From: Pseudomonas kairouanensis
GTDB lineage: Bacteria > Pseudomonadota > Gammaproteobacteria > Pseudomonadales > Pseudomonadaceae
Length of the DNA stretch: 64,000 nucleotides
NCBI RefSeq assembly: GCF_004682055.1
Contig: NZ_QUZU01000033.1
Location: 1-64,000 of the forward strand
Reading direction: 5' to 3'
Shown: one piece after another, positions 44,301 to 53,700 of the stretch
Numbering within the stretch: the stretch's first letter is position 1
Layout of the letters: the number at the start of each line of letters is the position of its first letter
Notes under the pieces: generated by a model
What the model was told of the DNA's origin: nothing
The model's input: only the letters and a program-made list of their open reading frames with translations
Database searches by the model: none
Program-made: the position numbers and the translations under genes

Positions 44301-45137
44301 TTAGAACGGTACGTCGCCTAGAATCGTCGCCCGGTGCATCACCCGCCGCTGCGGGCGGTAGTCGTCCACCGCGTAGTGTTGAGTCACGCGGTTGTCCCAG
44401 AACGCCACATCGTTTTCCTGCCAGCGCCAGCGAATGGTGAATTCCGGGCGGGTGGCGTGGGCGAACAACAGCTTGAGAATCGCCTCGCTTTCCGCCGGTT
44501 CCAGTTCGTTGATCCTGGTGGTGAACCCATCACTGACAAACAGCGACTTGCGCCCACTCACCGGATGCGTGCGCACCACCGGGTGGGACAGCGGTGGGTT
44601 CTTCTTGCGGGTTTCTTCCCAGCGCGCCAGGTCTTCGGCGGTGTTGCCAAAACGCTCCAGTGGGAAGGATTTGGTGAAGTCGTGGGTCGCGGTGAGCCCG
44701 TCGAGCAAGCGCTTCAATGGCTCGGACAGCGCCTCATATGCCGCAATCCCGCTGGCCCACAACGTGTCGCCGCCAAACGCGGGCAACAGCTTGGCACTGA
44801 GCACCGCGCCCAGGGCCGGGGTGGGCAGGAAGGTCACGTCGGTGTGCCATACCGCATTGTCGCGCACGTCGGTGACGGCGGTGTCGAGGATCAGCACTTC
44901 AGGCGTTTCCGGCACGTTGGGGTAGATCGGGTGAATGTGCAGGTCACCGAAATTCGCCGCGAACCGCGCTTGTTGCTGCGGGTTGATGGCTTGGCCGCGA
45001 AAGAACAGCACCGAGTGGGTGAGCAACGCCTGTTCGATGGCGTCGCGCTGTTCAATGTTCAGCGGTTGGGTGATATCGACGCCATTGATCTGGGCGCCCA
45101 GGGCGGTGCTGATTGGGGTAACGGTCAGGCTGCTCAT
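44301..45137 (-). CDS. tauD: Taurine/alpha-ketoglutarate dioxygenase
   Basis: This 278-aa Fe(II)/2-oxoglutarate dioxygenase splits taurine to sulfite and aminoacetaldehyde. Iron ligands HxD are in NAVWHTDVTFLP and the distal His is in VTQHYAVDDYRPQRRVMHRATI, with the 2-oxoglutarate Arg nearby. Start MSSLTVTPISTALG at 45137; an 11-codon extension is rejected. It is the last gene of tauABCD, 11 bp after tauC. Confidence 0.94.
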   Translation of the reverse strand: MSSLTVTPISTALGAQINGVDITQPLNIEQRDAIEQALLTHSVLFFRGQAINPQQQARFAANFGDLHIHPIYPNVPETPEVLILDTAVTDVRDNAVWHTDVTFLPTPALGAVLSAKLLPAFGGDTLWASGIAAYEALSEPLKRLLDGLTATHDFTKSFPLERFGNTAEDLARWEETRKKNPPLSHPVVRTHPVSGRKSLFVSDGFTTRINELEPAESEAILKLLFAHATRPEFTIRWRWQENDVAFWDNRVTQHYAVDDYRPQRRVMHRATILGDVPF

Positions 45138-45148
45138 GCGGTTCTCAC

Positions 45149-45976
45149 TCAATGTGCCTGGCCATGCCACGGCACCAATTTACGCTGCAGGGCGCGCAGG
45201 CCCATTTCCATGGCGAAGGCGATCAGGGCGATGACCAGGATGCCCAGCACCACCACATCGGTGACCAGGAACTGCGCCGCCGACTGCACCATAAAACCAA
45301 GGCCACTGGTGGCCGCGATCAACTCGGCGGCGACCAGGGTGGACCAGCCCACACCCAGGCCGATGCGCACGCCAGTGAGGATGTCGGGCAGGGCGCTCGG
45401 CAGGATCACATGGCGAATCAGCTGGGCACGGGTCGCCCCCAATGACTGTGCCGCCCGCAACTTGGCCGGGTCGACGGTGCGCACGCCGGTCGCGGTGGCG
45501 ATGGCAATGGGCGCAAAGATCGCCAGGTAAATCAGCAGCACCTTGGACAGCTCGCCAATGCCGCACCAGATCACGATCAACGGCAGGTAGGCCAAGGGCG
45601 GTATCGGCCGGTAGAACTCGATCAACGGGTCGAGCACGCCACGGGCAATGCGGTTGGCGCCGATGGCAATCCCCACCGGCACGGCGGTCAGTACTGCAAA
45701 GCCCAGGCCCAGACCGATACGGCTGAGGCTTGCGCCCAGGTGCTGCCACAGCGTGGAATCCATATAGCCACTGGTCGCCAGCAGCCAGCCTTTTTGCAGC
45801 ACAGCAGAAGGCGGAGGCAGGAACAGGGGCTCGATCAGGCCGGTGGCGGTCACGGCCCACCACAGCGCGAGCAACGCGAGCAGGGTCAATACGCTGATCC
45901 AGCGCGTGCTCAATCTGCGGCGTACCGGGATAACCGGGTGCACCACTGGCTTGGTGGCAATTTCGTAGCTGCTCAT
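45149..45976 (-). CDS. tauC: Taurine ABC transporter permease
   Basis: This 275-aa inner-membrane permease of the SsuC/TauC family has six transmembrane helices. The coupling loop is KLRAAQSLGATRAQLIRHVILPSALPDILTG. It overlaps tauB by 4 bp. Confidence 0.94.
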   Translation of the reverse strand: MSSYEIATKPVVHPVIPVRRRLSTRWISVLTLLALLALWWAVTATGLIEPLFLPPPSAVLQKGWLLATSGYMDSTLWQHLGASLSRIGLGLGFAVLTAVPVGIAIGANRIARGVLDPLIEFYRPIPPLAYLPLIVIWCGIGELSKVLLIYLAIFAPIAIATATGVRTVDPAKLRAAQSLGATRAQLIRHVILPSALPDILTGVRIGLGVGWSTLVAAELIAATSGLGFMVQSAAQFLVTDVVVLGILVIALIAFAMEMGLRALQRKLVPWHGQAH

Positions 45977-46752
45977 GCGGACACCTGCCGTTGGGAGAAC
46001 ACTTTGCCCAGTACGTGTTCGCGGGTTTCGATAAAGCGCGGGTCGGACTTGATCGCCCGTGCCGACTCGCCGGCAGCGTAGCGTTGGCCGAAGTCCAGGC
46101 TCAGGCGCTCGACGATCTGCCCTGGGTTGGGCGCCAGCAGGATCAGGTCGGTGGCGAGGAACACCGCTTCTTCAATGTCGTGGGTAATCAGGAATACCGG
46201 CTTGGCCGTGCGCCGCCAGACCTGCAGCAGCAACTCCTGCATCTGCTCGCGGGTGAAGGCATCGAGGGCGCCGAAGGGTTCGTCCATCAGCAATACGCGA
46301 GGGTCGGCGGCCAGTGCACGGGCCAGGCCAACGCGTTGCTTCTGGCCACCGGAGAGTTGCCAGATACGCCGACTGTCGAAACCGGCCAGGTCCACCAACG
46401 CCAGCATTTCCCGGGCGCGCACTTCACGTTGCGCCTTGGGTACACCGGCCAGCTCCAGGCCGAAGCCGACGTTGGCCAGCACGTCCTGCCAGGGCAGCAG
46501 GGCGTCGTCCTGGAACACTACGCCTCGTTCGGCGCTGGGGCCTTTGACGGGTACGCCATCAAGGGTGATGCGCCCGGAAGAGGGTTCGACAAAGCCGGCA
46601 ATCAGGTTCAACAGCGAAGTCTTGCCACTGCCGGACGGGCCCAGGGCCACCAGCAATTGCTGGGGCCCCAGGTCGATTGAGATGTCAGACAGTACCGGTT
46701 GTGTGGCGCCTGGGTACTGTGCGCTGATGCGCTCCAGTTGTAGCAAGGCCAT
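45973..46752 (-). CDS. tauB: Taurine ABC transporter ATPase
   Basis: This 259-aa ATPase has Walker A GPSGSGKTS, signature LSGGQKQRVGLARAL, Walker B VLLMDEPFGALD and H-loop ITHDIEEA, in NitT/TauT style. Start MALLQLERISAQYPG at 46752; the longer open frame is rejected. It lies 16 bp after tauA. Confidence 0.94.
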   Translation of the reverse strand: MALLQLERISAQYPGATQPVLSDISIDLGPQQLLVALGPSGSGKTSLLNLIAGFVEPSSGRITLDGVPVKGPSAERGVVFQDDALLPWQDVLANVGFGLELAGVPKAQREVRAREMLALVDLAGFDSRRIWQLSGGQKQRVGLARALAADPRVLLMDEPFGALDAFTREQMQELLLQVWRRTAKPVFLITHDIEEAVFLATDLILLAPNPGQIVERLSLDFGQRYAAGESARAIKSDPRFIETREHVLGKVFSQRQVSA

Positions 46753-46768
46753 CGCGATGAACTCCTGA

Positions 46769-47746
46769 TCAGTTGGTAATGAACTTGGCGCTGACGTAAG
46801 GGGCGTAGTCCGGCAGCACGGCATCGACCTTGCCTTGCTCCTTGAGGAACGCAGCGGTATCGGTTACGGCCTTGGTGGTCGGGGCGCCCAGCAGGGTCAC
46901 CTGGTCAGCGGCCAGCGGGTAGACGTTGCCTTGCAGCAGCAATGGGATATCAGCGGCTTTGGCGCCGGAGAGTTTCACCAGCTTGTCGACGTTGCCTTTG
47001 TCGGCGATCCAGGCTTGTGGGTCTTTGCGGTAGGCGGCGTAGGCATCCAGGGTGACCTTGGCGAAGGCGGTGACGATTTCCGGGTGCTTCTCGGCAAAAT
47101 CCTTACGCACGATCCAGGCATCGAAAGTTGGTGCGCCGAACTTGGCCAGTTCGCCGGAGGTGATCAGCACCTTGCCGTTTTCCTTGGCCACGCCCAGGGC
47201 TGGGTCCCATACGTAGGTGGCGTCGATATCACCGCGTTTCCAGGCGGCGATGATGGCCGGCGGTGCGAGGTTGAGGACGGTCACTTTGGAGGGGTCGATG
47301 TTCCAGTGCTTCAGTGCGGCCAACAGGCTGTAGTGGCCGGTAGAGACAAACGGCACGGCGACTTTTTTGCCTACCAGGTCCTGCGGGCTGTTGATCCCCG
47401 AACCGTTGCGCGCCACCAGCGCTTCGGCACCGCCGATCTGGGTGGCGACGAGGAAGGTTTCCACCGGCACTTTGCGGGTGATGGCGGCAGTCAGCGGGCT
47501 GGAACCGAGGTAGCCGATCTGCACGTCACCGGAAGCGATGGCGGCGATGATATCGGCGCCATTGTCGAATTTGCGCCAGTTGATCTTGGCTTGGGTGGCT
47601 TTTTCATACGCGCCGTCGGCCTGGGCGACTTTGGCCGGGTCCACGGTGGTCTGGTAAGCGATGGTCACATCCGCCGCCTGGGCAAACAGGCTGGCACCGG
47701 CCAGGGACAATGCAGCCAAGAGGCGCAGACGGGTTAACAGTTTCAC
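46769..47746 (-). CDS. tauA: Taurine-binding periplasmic protein
   Basis: This 325-aa protein has a signal peptide (about 1-24, AQA|AD). It has the TauA fold (VTIAYQTTVDPAKVAQADGAYEKATQAKINWRKFDNGADI...). The GTG at 47746 is chosen because GAGGAG lies 7 nt upstream; an ATG five codons earlier would overlap that site. It is the first gene of tauABCD. A dyad 60 bp upstream may be the operator. Confidence 0.94.
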   Translation of the reverse strand: MKLLTRLRLLAALSLAGASLFAQAADVTIAYQTTVDPAKVAQADGAYEKATQAKINWRKFDNGADIIAAIASGDVQIGYLGSSPLTAAITRKVPVETFLVATQIGGAEALVARNGSGINSPQDLVGKKVAVPFVSTGHYSLLAALKHWNIDPSKVTVLNLAPPAIIAAWKRGDIDATYVWDPALGVAKENGKVLITSGELAKFGAPTFDAWIVRKDFAEKHPEIVTAFAKVTLDAYAAYRKDPQAWIADKGNVDKLVKLSGAKAADIPLLLQGNVYPLAADQVTLLGAPTTKAVTDTAAFLKEQGKVDAVLPDYAPYVSAKFITN

Positions 47747-47806
47747 GGGGAAGCTCCTCAATCAGGCGGCCGAGGATCGGCGTGTGAGGAGACTAAATGA
47801 TCTAAG

Positions 47807-47835
47807 AACTCGAAAATAAATAACATTTTCGAATT
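47807..47835. promoter_or_regulatory. Inverted repeat upstream of tauABCD
   Basis: AACTCGAAAAT and ATTTTCGAATT are 11-bp arms with one mismatch, separated by AAATAAC. The dyad lies 61 bp upstream of the tauA start in the only AT-rich part of the gap. Tau operons are controlled by LysR proteins (CysB, Cbl) or TauR. Which of these binds here is unknown. Confidence 0.5.
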
Positions 47836-47869
47836 AGCTTATTAGGAGAATGTCGAGTGGACACAGGCC

Positions 47870-47961
47870 AAATGTGGGAGCGGGCTTGCTCGCGAAAGCG
47901 GAGTGTCAGCCACTGAGTGTGTTGCTGATACACCGCTTTCGCGAGCAAGCCCGCTCCCACA
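47870..47961. repeat. REPIN (GCGGGC type)
   Basis: AATGTGGGAGCGGGCTTGCT and its inverted copy, between gshA and tauA. Confidence 0.9.
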
Positions 47962-47979
47962 AGGGTTTTGTGTAAGGCC

Positions 47980-49563
47980 TTAGTTGCTGATGGCGAGGAT
48001 GCTCGCCTGGTACGACCCGACAAACACATCGAAATCGCCCACTTCGTTCTGCTCCAGCTCCGCCTGTTGTGCCAGCGACGTACGCGCCAGTTCTTCAAAG
48101 CGTGCCTGCTCCTCTGCTGGCAACGGCTCCTTACGGAAATGCTCGGCGTGCAGCTGGCTCTGGTGCAGGGAGAACTGCGCAAAACTCTCCTTGCGCTCGG
48201 CCATCGCCGCCAGCACCTGGGCCGACGGCGTCAGGGACGAATCCTTGACCTTCGCCAACTGGGCGTCCAGCGCCTGGCTGTGTTCGGTGATGCCGTGGCT
48301 TTCGTCGAGCAGGGCCGCGAGCGGCGCGATTTTTTCCAGCAGTTCGCCAGCCCATTCCTTCATGTCTACAGGTTGGCCCTGACGCTGCAACTGCAAGCCC
48401 GGACGACGACCTTCCTTGACCACGCTGAGGAAGTTGGAGGTCGCGTTACCGCACTCGTTGTCCGCCAGTTGAGGGCTGTCGTTGAGGGCGCAGTACAACA
48501 GGAAGGCGTCGAGGAAACGCGACTCCGGCAAGTCGATACCCATCGGCAGGAACGGGTTGATGTCCAGGCAGCGCACTTCGATGTACTGGATACCGCGAGC
48601 CACCAGCGCCTGGATCGGCCGTTCGCCGGTGTAGGTCACGCGCTTGGGGCGAATGTTGGAGTAGTACTCGTTTTCGATCTGCAGGATGTTGGTGTTGAGC
48701 TGCACCCACTCACCGTCCTGATGGGTGCCGATTTCGACATACGGCGGGTAGGGCGTTGCCACCGCTTCGCGCAGGCTGTCGGTGTAGCTGGCCAGATCGT
48801 TGTAGCACGGCGTCAGGCCGGCTTGGGCGTTGCTCTGGTAACCCAGGTCGCTCATGCGCAGGCTGGTGGCGTAGGGCAGGTACAGGGTGTCGGCGTCCAG
48901 CACTTCCAGCTGGTGCGAGCGACCGCGCAGGAAACCGGCATCCAGGGCCGGTGAAGCCCCGAACAGGTACATCAACAGCCAACTGTAGCGGCGGAAGTTG
49001 CGGATCAGCGCGATATAGGCACTGGACTGGAAGTCGCGGTCGGTACCCACGAACCCTTCCGTTTCCTTGAGCAGCGGCCACAGCTGTTCCGGCAGGGAAA
49101 AGTTGTAGTGGATGCCAGCGATGCACTGCATGGTCTTGCCGTATCGCAGGGCAAGGCCCTTGCGGTACACATACTTGAGCTGCCCGATATTGGACGTGCC
49201 GTAGTAGGCAATCGGAATATCTTCCTCGGCCGGCAACGGGCACGGCATCGAAGGGCTCCACAGGTACTCGCTGCCGAGCTTGCTGTAGGCAAAGCGGTGG
49301 ATCTTGTCCAGGCTGCTCAGGGTATCGGCCGGGTTGGGCAGTGCAGGCGTGATGAACTCCAGCAGCGATTCGGAGTAGTCGGTGGTGATTTGTTCGTGAG
49401 TCAACGCAGCGCCCAGGGCTTCAGGGTGCGGCGTTTGCGCCAGGCGACCCTCACCGGTGACGCGTAGGCATTCACGCTCGATGCCGTGCAAGCACTGCTC
49501 TAGCAGGGAGAGGTGTTCGCGCTTGCCGAGCAGGGCCAGGCGGCGGTTGAGAAGTTCGCTCAA
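47980..49563 (-). CDS. gshA: Glutamate-cysteine ligase
   Basis: This 527-aa ATP-dependent enzyme makes gamma-glutamylcysteine, the first step of glutathione synthesis. It is the gammaproteobacterial GshA type (GIERECLRVTGEGRLAQTPHPEALG; TDYSESLLEFITPA; CIAGIHYNFSLPEQLW). The TTG at 49563 (LSELLNRRLALLG) is preferred because AAGGA lies 7 nt upstream; a GTG 15 bp earlier overlaps that site. It links the sulfur region to redox defence. Confidence 0.95.
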   Translation of the reverse strand: MSELLNRRLALLGKREHLSLLEQCLHGIERECLRVTGEGRLAQTPHPEALGAALTHEQITTDYSESLLEFITPALPNPADTLSSLDKIHRFAYSKLGSEYLWSPSMPCPLPAEEDIPIAYYGTSNIGQLKYVYRKGLALRYGKTMQCIAGIHYNFSLPEQLWPLLKETEGFVGTDRDFQSSAYIALIRNFRRYSWLLMYLFGASPALDAGFLRGRSHQLEVLDADTLYLPYATSLRMSDLGYQSNAQAGLTPCYNDLASYTDSLREAVATPYPPYVEIGTHQDGEWVQLNTNILQIENEYYSNIRPKRVTYTGERPIQALVARGIQYIEVRCLDINPFLPMGIDLPESRFLDAFLLYCALNDSPQLADNECGNATSNFLSVVKEGRRPGLQLQRQGQPVDMKEWAGELLEKIAPLAALLDESHGITEHSQALDAQLAKVKDSSLTPSAQVLAAMAERKESFAQFSLHQSQLHAEHFRKEPLPAEEQARFEELARTSLAQQAELEQNEVGDFDVFVGSYQASILAISN

Positions 49564-49777
49564 GTTGGATTCCTTCACGCGTCAGTCGCCCCAATATGGG
49601 GGTGGGCAGGACGGTCTACAAGGGTGAAGTTAAAACTGGCGTTTTCGCCTGGTTAAGAGTCGATTTGACCCGCTCTGAAAAAGCCCACTTCACTCCATGA
49701 ATTTGGCTACAGCGCAGCGAGAAAATTCCGACGCCGTTCGTGCAGCGCCGAAATTAACTCAAATCGTGGGTGGGGAG

Positions 49778-50161
49778 CTATAGGACAGCGAAGGTGCCCT
49801 GCGCTTTTGCGACAAGTCTGTCGCCCTGGTGCACGTCCGCTTCAACCACCAGCGTGCGGCGACCGGCATGAATCACCCGGCTGATGCACACCACGTCGCC
49901 GTCTTCCACGGCGCGGATGTAGTTGATCTTGCACTCGATGGTCGCGCTCTGCTGGTCAAAACCATGGGCGCTGGAACAGGCCAGTCCCATCGCAATGTCC
50001 ACCAGGCTGAAAATCGCGCCGCCATGGAGCTTGCCCGCGCGGTTGCGCAGGTGCGGCTCCAGGGTCAGGGCCACCTCGGCAACGCCTTCTTCAAGGCGTT
50101 GCAGGCGGCAGCCAATCAGTTCGCTGAATGCGCTGTGGGTCACGCCGGCCGGGAGTTCCAT
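49778..50161 (-). CDS. PaaI-type hotdog thioesterase
   Basis: This 127-aa hotdog-fold protein has the catalytic pattern HGGAIFSLVDIAMGLA (residues about 45-60) typical of PaaI/YbgC-like acyl-CoA thioesterases. Its ATG shares a base with the tex stop codon (TGATG), so it is translationally coupled to tex. The acyl-CoA substrate is unknown. Confidence 0.88.
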   Translation of the reverse strand: MELPAGVTHSAFSELIGCRLQRLEEGVAEVALTLEPHLRNRAGKLHGGAIFSLVDIAMGLACSSAHGFDQQSATIECKINYIRAVEDGDVVCISRVIHAGRRTLVVEADVHQGDRLVAKAQGTFAVL

Positions 50162-52485
50162 CAGCGCTTCTTCAGCTGTTTGGCGTTGGCGAACAACGAC
50201 GCCATGGCGTTATTGCTTGGCGCTGGCGCTGCGGTTTCCTTGCGCGGTGCACTGTTTTGCGACTGGCGTGGTGCCGAACCTGGACGGGCGCCACGGGCAC
50301 CGTCGATTTTCTCACCGGGGGTGTCGCTCATGCGCATCGACAAGCCCACACGTTTGCGCGGGATGTCGACTTCCATGACCTTGACCTTGACCACATCACC
50401 GGCTTTAACAGCTTCACGCGGGTCCTTGATGAACTTCTCCGAAAGCGCAGAGATATGCACCAAGCCGTCCTGATGCACGCCGATGTCCACAAAAGCGCCA
50501 AAGTTGGTCACGTTGGTGACCACGCCTTCGAGGATCATGCCCAGTTCCAAGTCCTTGAGGTCTTCGACGCCGTCCTGGAACTCGGCGGTCTTGAACTCGG
50601 GACGCGGGTCACGGCCGGGTTTTTCCAGCTCTTGCAGGATGTCGGTGATGGTCGGCACGCCGAAGGTTTCGTCGGTGTACTTCTTTGGGTCCAGGCGCTT
50701 GAGGAACGCGGCGTCACCGATCAGCGAGCGGATGTCACGGTCGGTCTCGGCGGCGATGCGTTGCACCAGCGGGTAGGCTTCCGGGTGGACGGCGGAGGAG
50801 TCCAGCGGGTTGTCGCCGTTCATCACGCGTAGGAAACCGGCGGCCTGTTCAAAAGTTTTTTCGCCCAGGCGTGCGACTTTTTTCAGCGCGGCGCGGGTTT
50901 TGAACGCGCCGTTCTCGTCACGGTGGGTCACGATATTCTGCGCCAGGGTGGCGTTGAGGCCGGAGATACGCGCCAGCAGCGCCACGGAGGCGGTGTTGAC
51001 GTCCACGCCCACGGCGTTCACGCAGTCTTCCACCACGGCATCCAGGCCGCGCGCCAGTTTCAGCTGCGACACGTCGTGCTGGTACTGGCCGACACCGATG
51101 GATTTAGGGTCGATCTTCACCAGCTCGGCCAGCGGGTCTTGCAGGCGACGGGCGATGGACACCGCGCCACGGATCGACACGTCCAGATCCGGGAACTCCT
51201 TGGACGCCAGTTCCGACGCCGAGTACACCGAAGCACCGGCCTCGGAGACCATGACCTTGGTCATCTTCATGGCCGGGTATTTCTTGATCAGTTCAGCGGC
51301 CAGCTTGTCGGTCTCGCGGCTGGCGGTACCGTTGCCGATGGCGATCAGGTCCACGGCGTGCTTGGCGCACAGCGCGGCGAGGATCGCCAGGGTCTGGTCC
51401 CACTTGTTGTGCGGCACATGCGGGTACACGGTGGCGTGGTCCAGCAGCTTGCCGGTGGAGTCGACCACCGCCACCTTGCAGCCGGTGCGCAGGCCCGGGT
51501 CCAGGCCCAATGTGGCGCGTGGGCCGGCGGGTGCGGCCAGCAGCAAGTCGTGCAGGTTGTGGGCAAACACGTTGATCGCCTCGGTTTCGGCGCCGTCGCG
51601 CAACTCGCCCAGCAGGTCCGTTTCCAGGTGGGTGTAGAGCTTGACCTTCCAGGTCCAGCGCACGACTTCACCGAGCCATTTGTCCGCAGGGCGGTTCTGG
51701 TTCTGGATGCCGAATTGTTGGCCGATCATGCCCTCGCACGGGTGCATGGTGCCCGGCAGTTCGTCGCCGACTTTGAGCGCGGAGCTGAGGATACCTTCGT
51801 TGCGGCCGCGGAAAATGGCGAGCGCACGGTGGGATGGCATGCTCTTGAGCGGCTCGTCGTGCTCGAAGTAGTCGCGGAACTTGGCGCCTTCTTCCTCTTT
51901 GCCGGCGATGACTCGGGCGCTGAGGATGGCTTCCTGCTTGAGGTAGGTGCGCAGTTTTTCCAGGAGGCTGGCGTTTTCGGCGAAACGCTCCATGAGGATG
52001 TACTTGGCACCTTCGAGAGCGGCCTTGACGTCGGCCACGCCTTTTTCGGCGTCGATGAAGCGGGCGGCTTCGGTGTCCGGAGTGAGCGACGGGTCGTTGA
52101 ACAGGCCGTCGGCCAGCTCGCCCAGGCCGGCTTCCAGGGCAATCTGGCCCTTGGTGCGGCGTTTCTGTTTGTACGGCAGGTACAGGTCTTCGAGGCGGGT
52201 CTTGGTGTCGGCGAGCTTGATGTCGCGTTCGAGTTGCGGGGTCAGCTTGCCTTGCTCCTCGATGCTGGCAAGGATGCTGATGCGCCGTTCGTCGAGTTCT
52301 CGCAGGTAGCGCAGGCGCTCTTCCAGGTGACGCAGTTGGGTATCGTCGAGGCTGCCGGTCACTTCTTTACGGTAACGGGCGATGAAGGGCACCGTGGAGC
52401 CTTCATCCAGTAGAGCGACGGCCGCTTCGACCTGTTGGGGGCGTACACCGAGTTCCTCGGCGATGCGGCTGTTGATGCTGTCCAT
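50161..52485 (-). CDS. tex: Tex RNA-binding transcription accessory protein
   Basis: This 774-aa protein has the N-terminal Tex helical domain (about 1-190) and a YqgF-like RNase H fold (about 325-450, GLDPGLRTGCKVAVVD). A helix-hairpin-helix region follows (about 490-560), then a C-terminal S1 domain (about 645-715, GMILEGVVTNVTNFGAFVDIGVHQDGLVHIS). The start MDSINSRIAEELG has AGGTGG upstream; 69 further in-frame codons upstream are not coding in character. Tex is the bacterial counterpart of Spt6. Confidence 0.95.
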   Translation of the reverse strand: MDSINSRIAEELGVRPQQVEAAVALLDEGSTVPFIARYRKEVTGSLDDTQLRHLEERLRYLRELDERRISILASIEEQGKLTPQLERDIKLADTKTRLEDLYLPYKQKRRTKGQIALEAGLGELADGLFNDPSLTPDTEAARFIDAEKGVADVKAALEGAKYILMERFAENASLLEKLRTYLKQEAILSARVIAGKEEEGAKFRDYFEHDEPLKSMPSHRALAIFRGRNEGILSSALKVGDELPGTMHPCEGMIGQQFGIQNQNRPADKWLGEVVRWTWKVKLYTHLETDLLGELRDGAETEAINVFAHNLHDLLLAAPAGPRATLGLDPGLRTGCKVAVVDSTGKLLDHATVYPHVPHNKWDQTLAILAALCAKHAVDLIAIGNGTASRETDKLAAELIKKYPAMKMTKVMVSEAGASVYSASELASKEFPDLDVSIRGAVSIARRLQDPLAELVKIDPKSIGVGQYQHDVSQLKLARGLDAVVEDCVNAVGVDVNTASVALLARISGLNATLAQNIVTHRDENGAFKTRAALKKVARLGEKTFEQAAGFLRVMNGDNPLDSSAVHPEAYPLVQRIAAETDRDIRSLIGDAAFLKRLDPKKYTDETFGVPTITDILQELEKPGRDPRPEFKTAEFQDGVEDLKDLELGMILEGVVTNVTNFGAFVDIGVHQDGLVHISALSEKFIKDPREAVKAGDVVKVKVMEVDIPRKRVGLSMRMSDTPGEKIDGARGARPGSAPRQSQNSAPRKETAAPAPSNNAMASLFANAKQLKKR

Positions 52486-52569
52486 AAAACCACCTGAAAT
52501 TCTTAAAAGCAGCTGGCAGGCCCGGAAAACAAGGCCCGGCAAGGCTGGTTGAGCGGCCCGACTGGCGCC

Positions 52570-52591
52570 GCTGCCTGGGTCAAGAGGCAGC
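52570..52591. other. Hairpin in the tex leader; remainder of 357-bp gap unremarkable
   Basis: GCTGCCT and AGGCAGC pair around an 8-nt loop about 85 nt upstream of tex. The rest of the gap between divergent tex and ompR (52486-52842) holds their promoters. ompR has GAGGAG 7 nt before its ATG. No further feature was seen. Confidence 0.4.
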
Positions 52592-52842
52592 CTATTGACC
52601 CTCGAAATCGAAAAAGTCACGACAAACGGGTGAAAAAAAGCCCGGCAGTAAACGGTAACGATCTGACGTTGCCCTGCAAGAAGGCGCCGCATTATAACCA
52701 GCGTTCTGCCCTTGGGGGGTACTGCAGCCGCGGTTGTAGCGCGCGGGTTCGCTGGCGGTAGAGGAAAAATCTGCTAACAATGCACACGGTGCGTATAACG
52801 GCAGCTACGCCATAATGCGCGCCGAGATAAGAGGAGCATCCA

Positions 52843-53583
52843 ATGAGCAGCACTGCACAAACTGCTGAAGGCGAAAAAATTCTCATCGTTGATGACGATC
52901 CGGGGCTGAGCAGCCTGCTGGAGCGTTTCTTCAACTCCAAGGGCTACCGTGCCCGCGCGGTGCCTAACACCGAGCAGATGGACCGCCTGTTGGGGCGTGA
53001 AGTATTCAACCTGGTCGTACTCGACCTGATGCTGCCCGGCGAAGACGGCCTGACCGCCTGCAAACGCCTGCGCGGCGCGAACAACCAGATTCCAATCATC
53101 ATGCTCACCGCCAAGGGCGATGAGCTGAGCCGCATCAAGGGCCTGGAACTGGGCGCTGATGACTACCTGGCCAAGCCGTTCAACCCCGATGAGTTGATGG
53201 CACGGGTCAAGGCCGTATTGCGTCGCCAGGCTCCGCCAGTACCGGGCGCGCCAGGCAGCGAAGACGAGAGCGTTACCTTTGGCGACTACGAGCTGTCGCT
53301 GGCCACCCGTGAGCTCAAGCGTGGCGACGAAGTGCACATGCTCACCACCGGTGAATTCGCCGTGCTCAAGGCCCTGGTGATGAATGCTCGCCAGCCGTTG
53401 ACCCGCGACAAGCTGATGAACCTGGCCCGTGGTCGGGAATGGGACGCCTTGGAGCGCTCCATTGATGTGCAGATCTCGCGCCTGCGGCGGATGATCGAGC
53501 CGGACCCGTCCAAACCGCGCTATATCCAGACGGTGTGGGGCGTGGGTTATGTGTTTGTGCCGGATGGTACTGCAACCAAGTGA
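52843..53583 (+). CDS. ompR: Response regulator OmpR
   Basis: This 246-aa protein has an N-terminal receiver domain: acidic pocket Asp17-Asp19, phosphoacceptor Asp61 in VVLDLMLPGEDG, Thr89, and Lys111 in LAKPFNPDEL. A C-terminal winged-helix DNA-binding domain follows (about 145-240, LTTGEFAVLKALVMNARQPLTRDKLM). It is phosphorylated by EnvZ from the next gene. It governs porin and osmolarity responses in relatives. Confidence 0.95.
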   Translation: MSSTAQTAEGEKILIVDDDPGLSSLLERFFNSKGYRARAVPNTEQMDRLLGREVFNLVVLDLMLPGEDGLTACKRLRGANNQIPIIMLTAKGDELSRIKGLELGADDYLAKPFNPDELMARVKAVLRRQAPPVPGAPGSEDESVTFGDYELSLATRELKRGDEVHMLTTGEFAVLKALVMNARQPLTRDKLMNLARGREWDALERSIDVQISRLRRMIEPDPSKPRYIQTVWGVGYVFVPDGTATK

Positions 53584-53591
53584 CCGATGTT

Positions 53592-53655
53592 TTGCAGGGG
53601 CGGGCATCCTGGCGTTAGACCCCATGAGGGTCGACGGGATGCCCGGCGTCTGCAA
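53592..53655 (+). promoter_or_regulatory. Nested stem-loop between ompR and envZ
   Basis: Three nested pairings occupy most of the 117-bp gap: TTGCAG/CTGCAA (53592/53650), CGGGCATCC/GGATGCCCG (53601/53637) and GACCC-CATGA-GGGTC (53618-53632). There is no T run, so it looks like an attenuator or mRNA-processing stem that could lower envZ relative to ompR. Confidence 0.5.
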
Positions 53656-53700
53656 TTCTGCGAGCGCCGCTCGTTCCTGCAAGGTGTCTAGCTGTCTTCT

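Noticed and set aside
50923..52413. 496-codon open frame on the + strand
   Set aside because: It is a shadow of tex, with no ribosome site and no recognisable domain.
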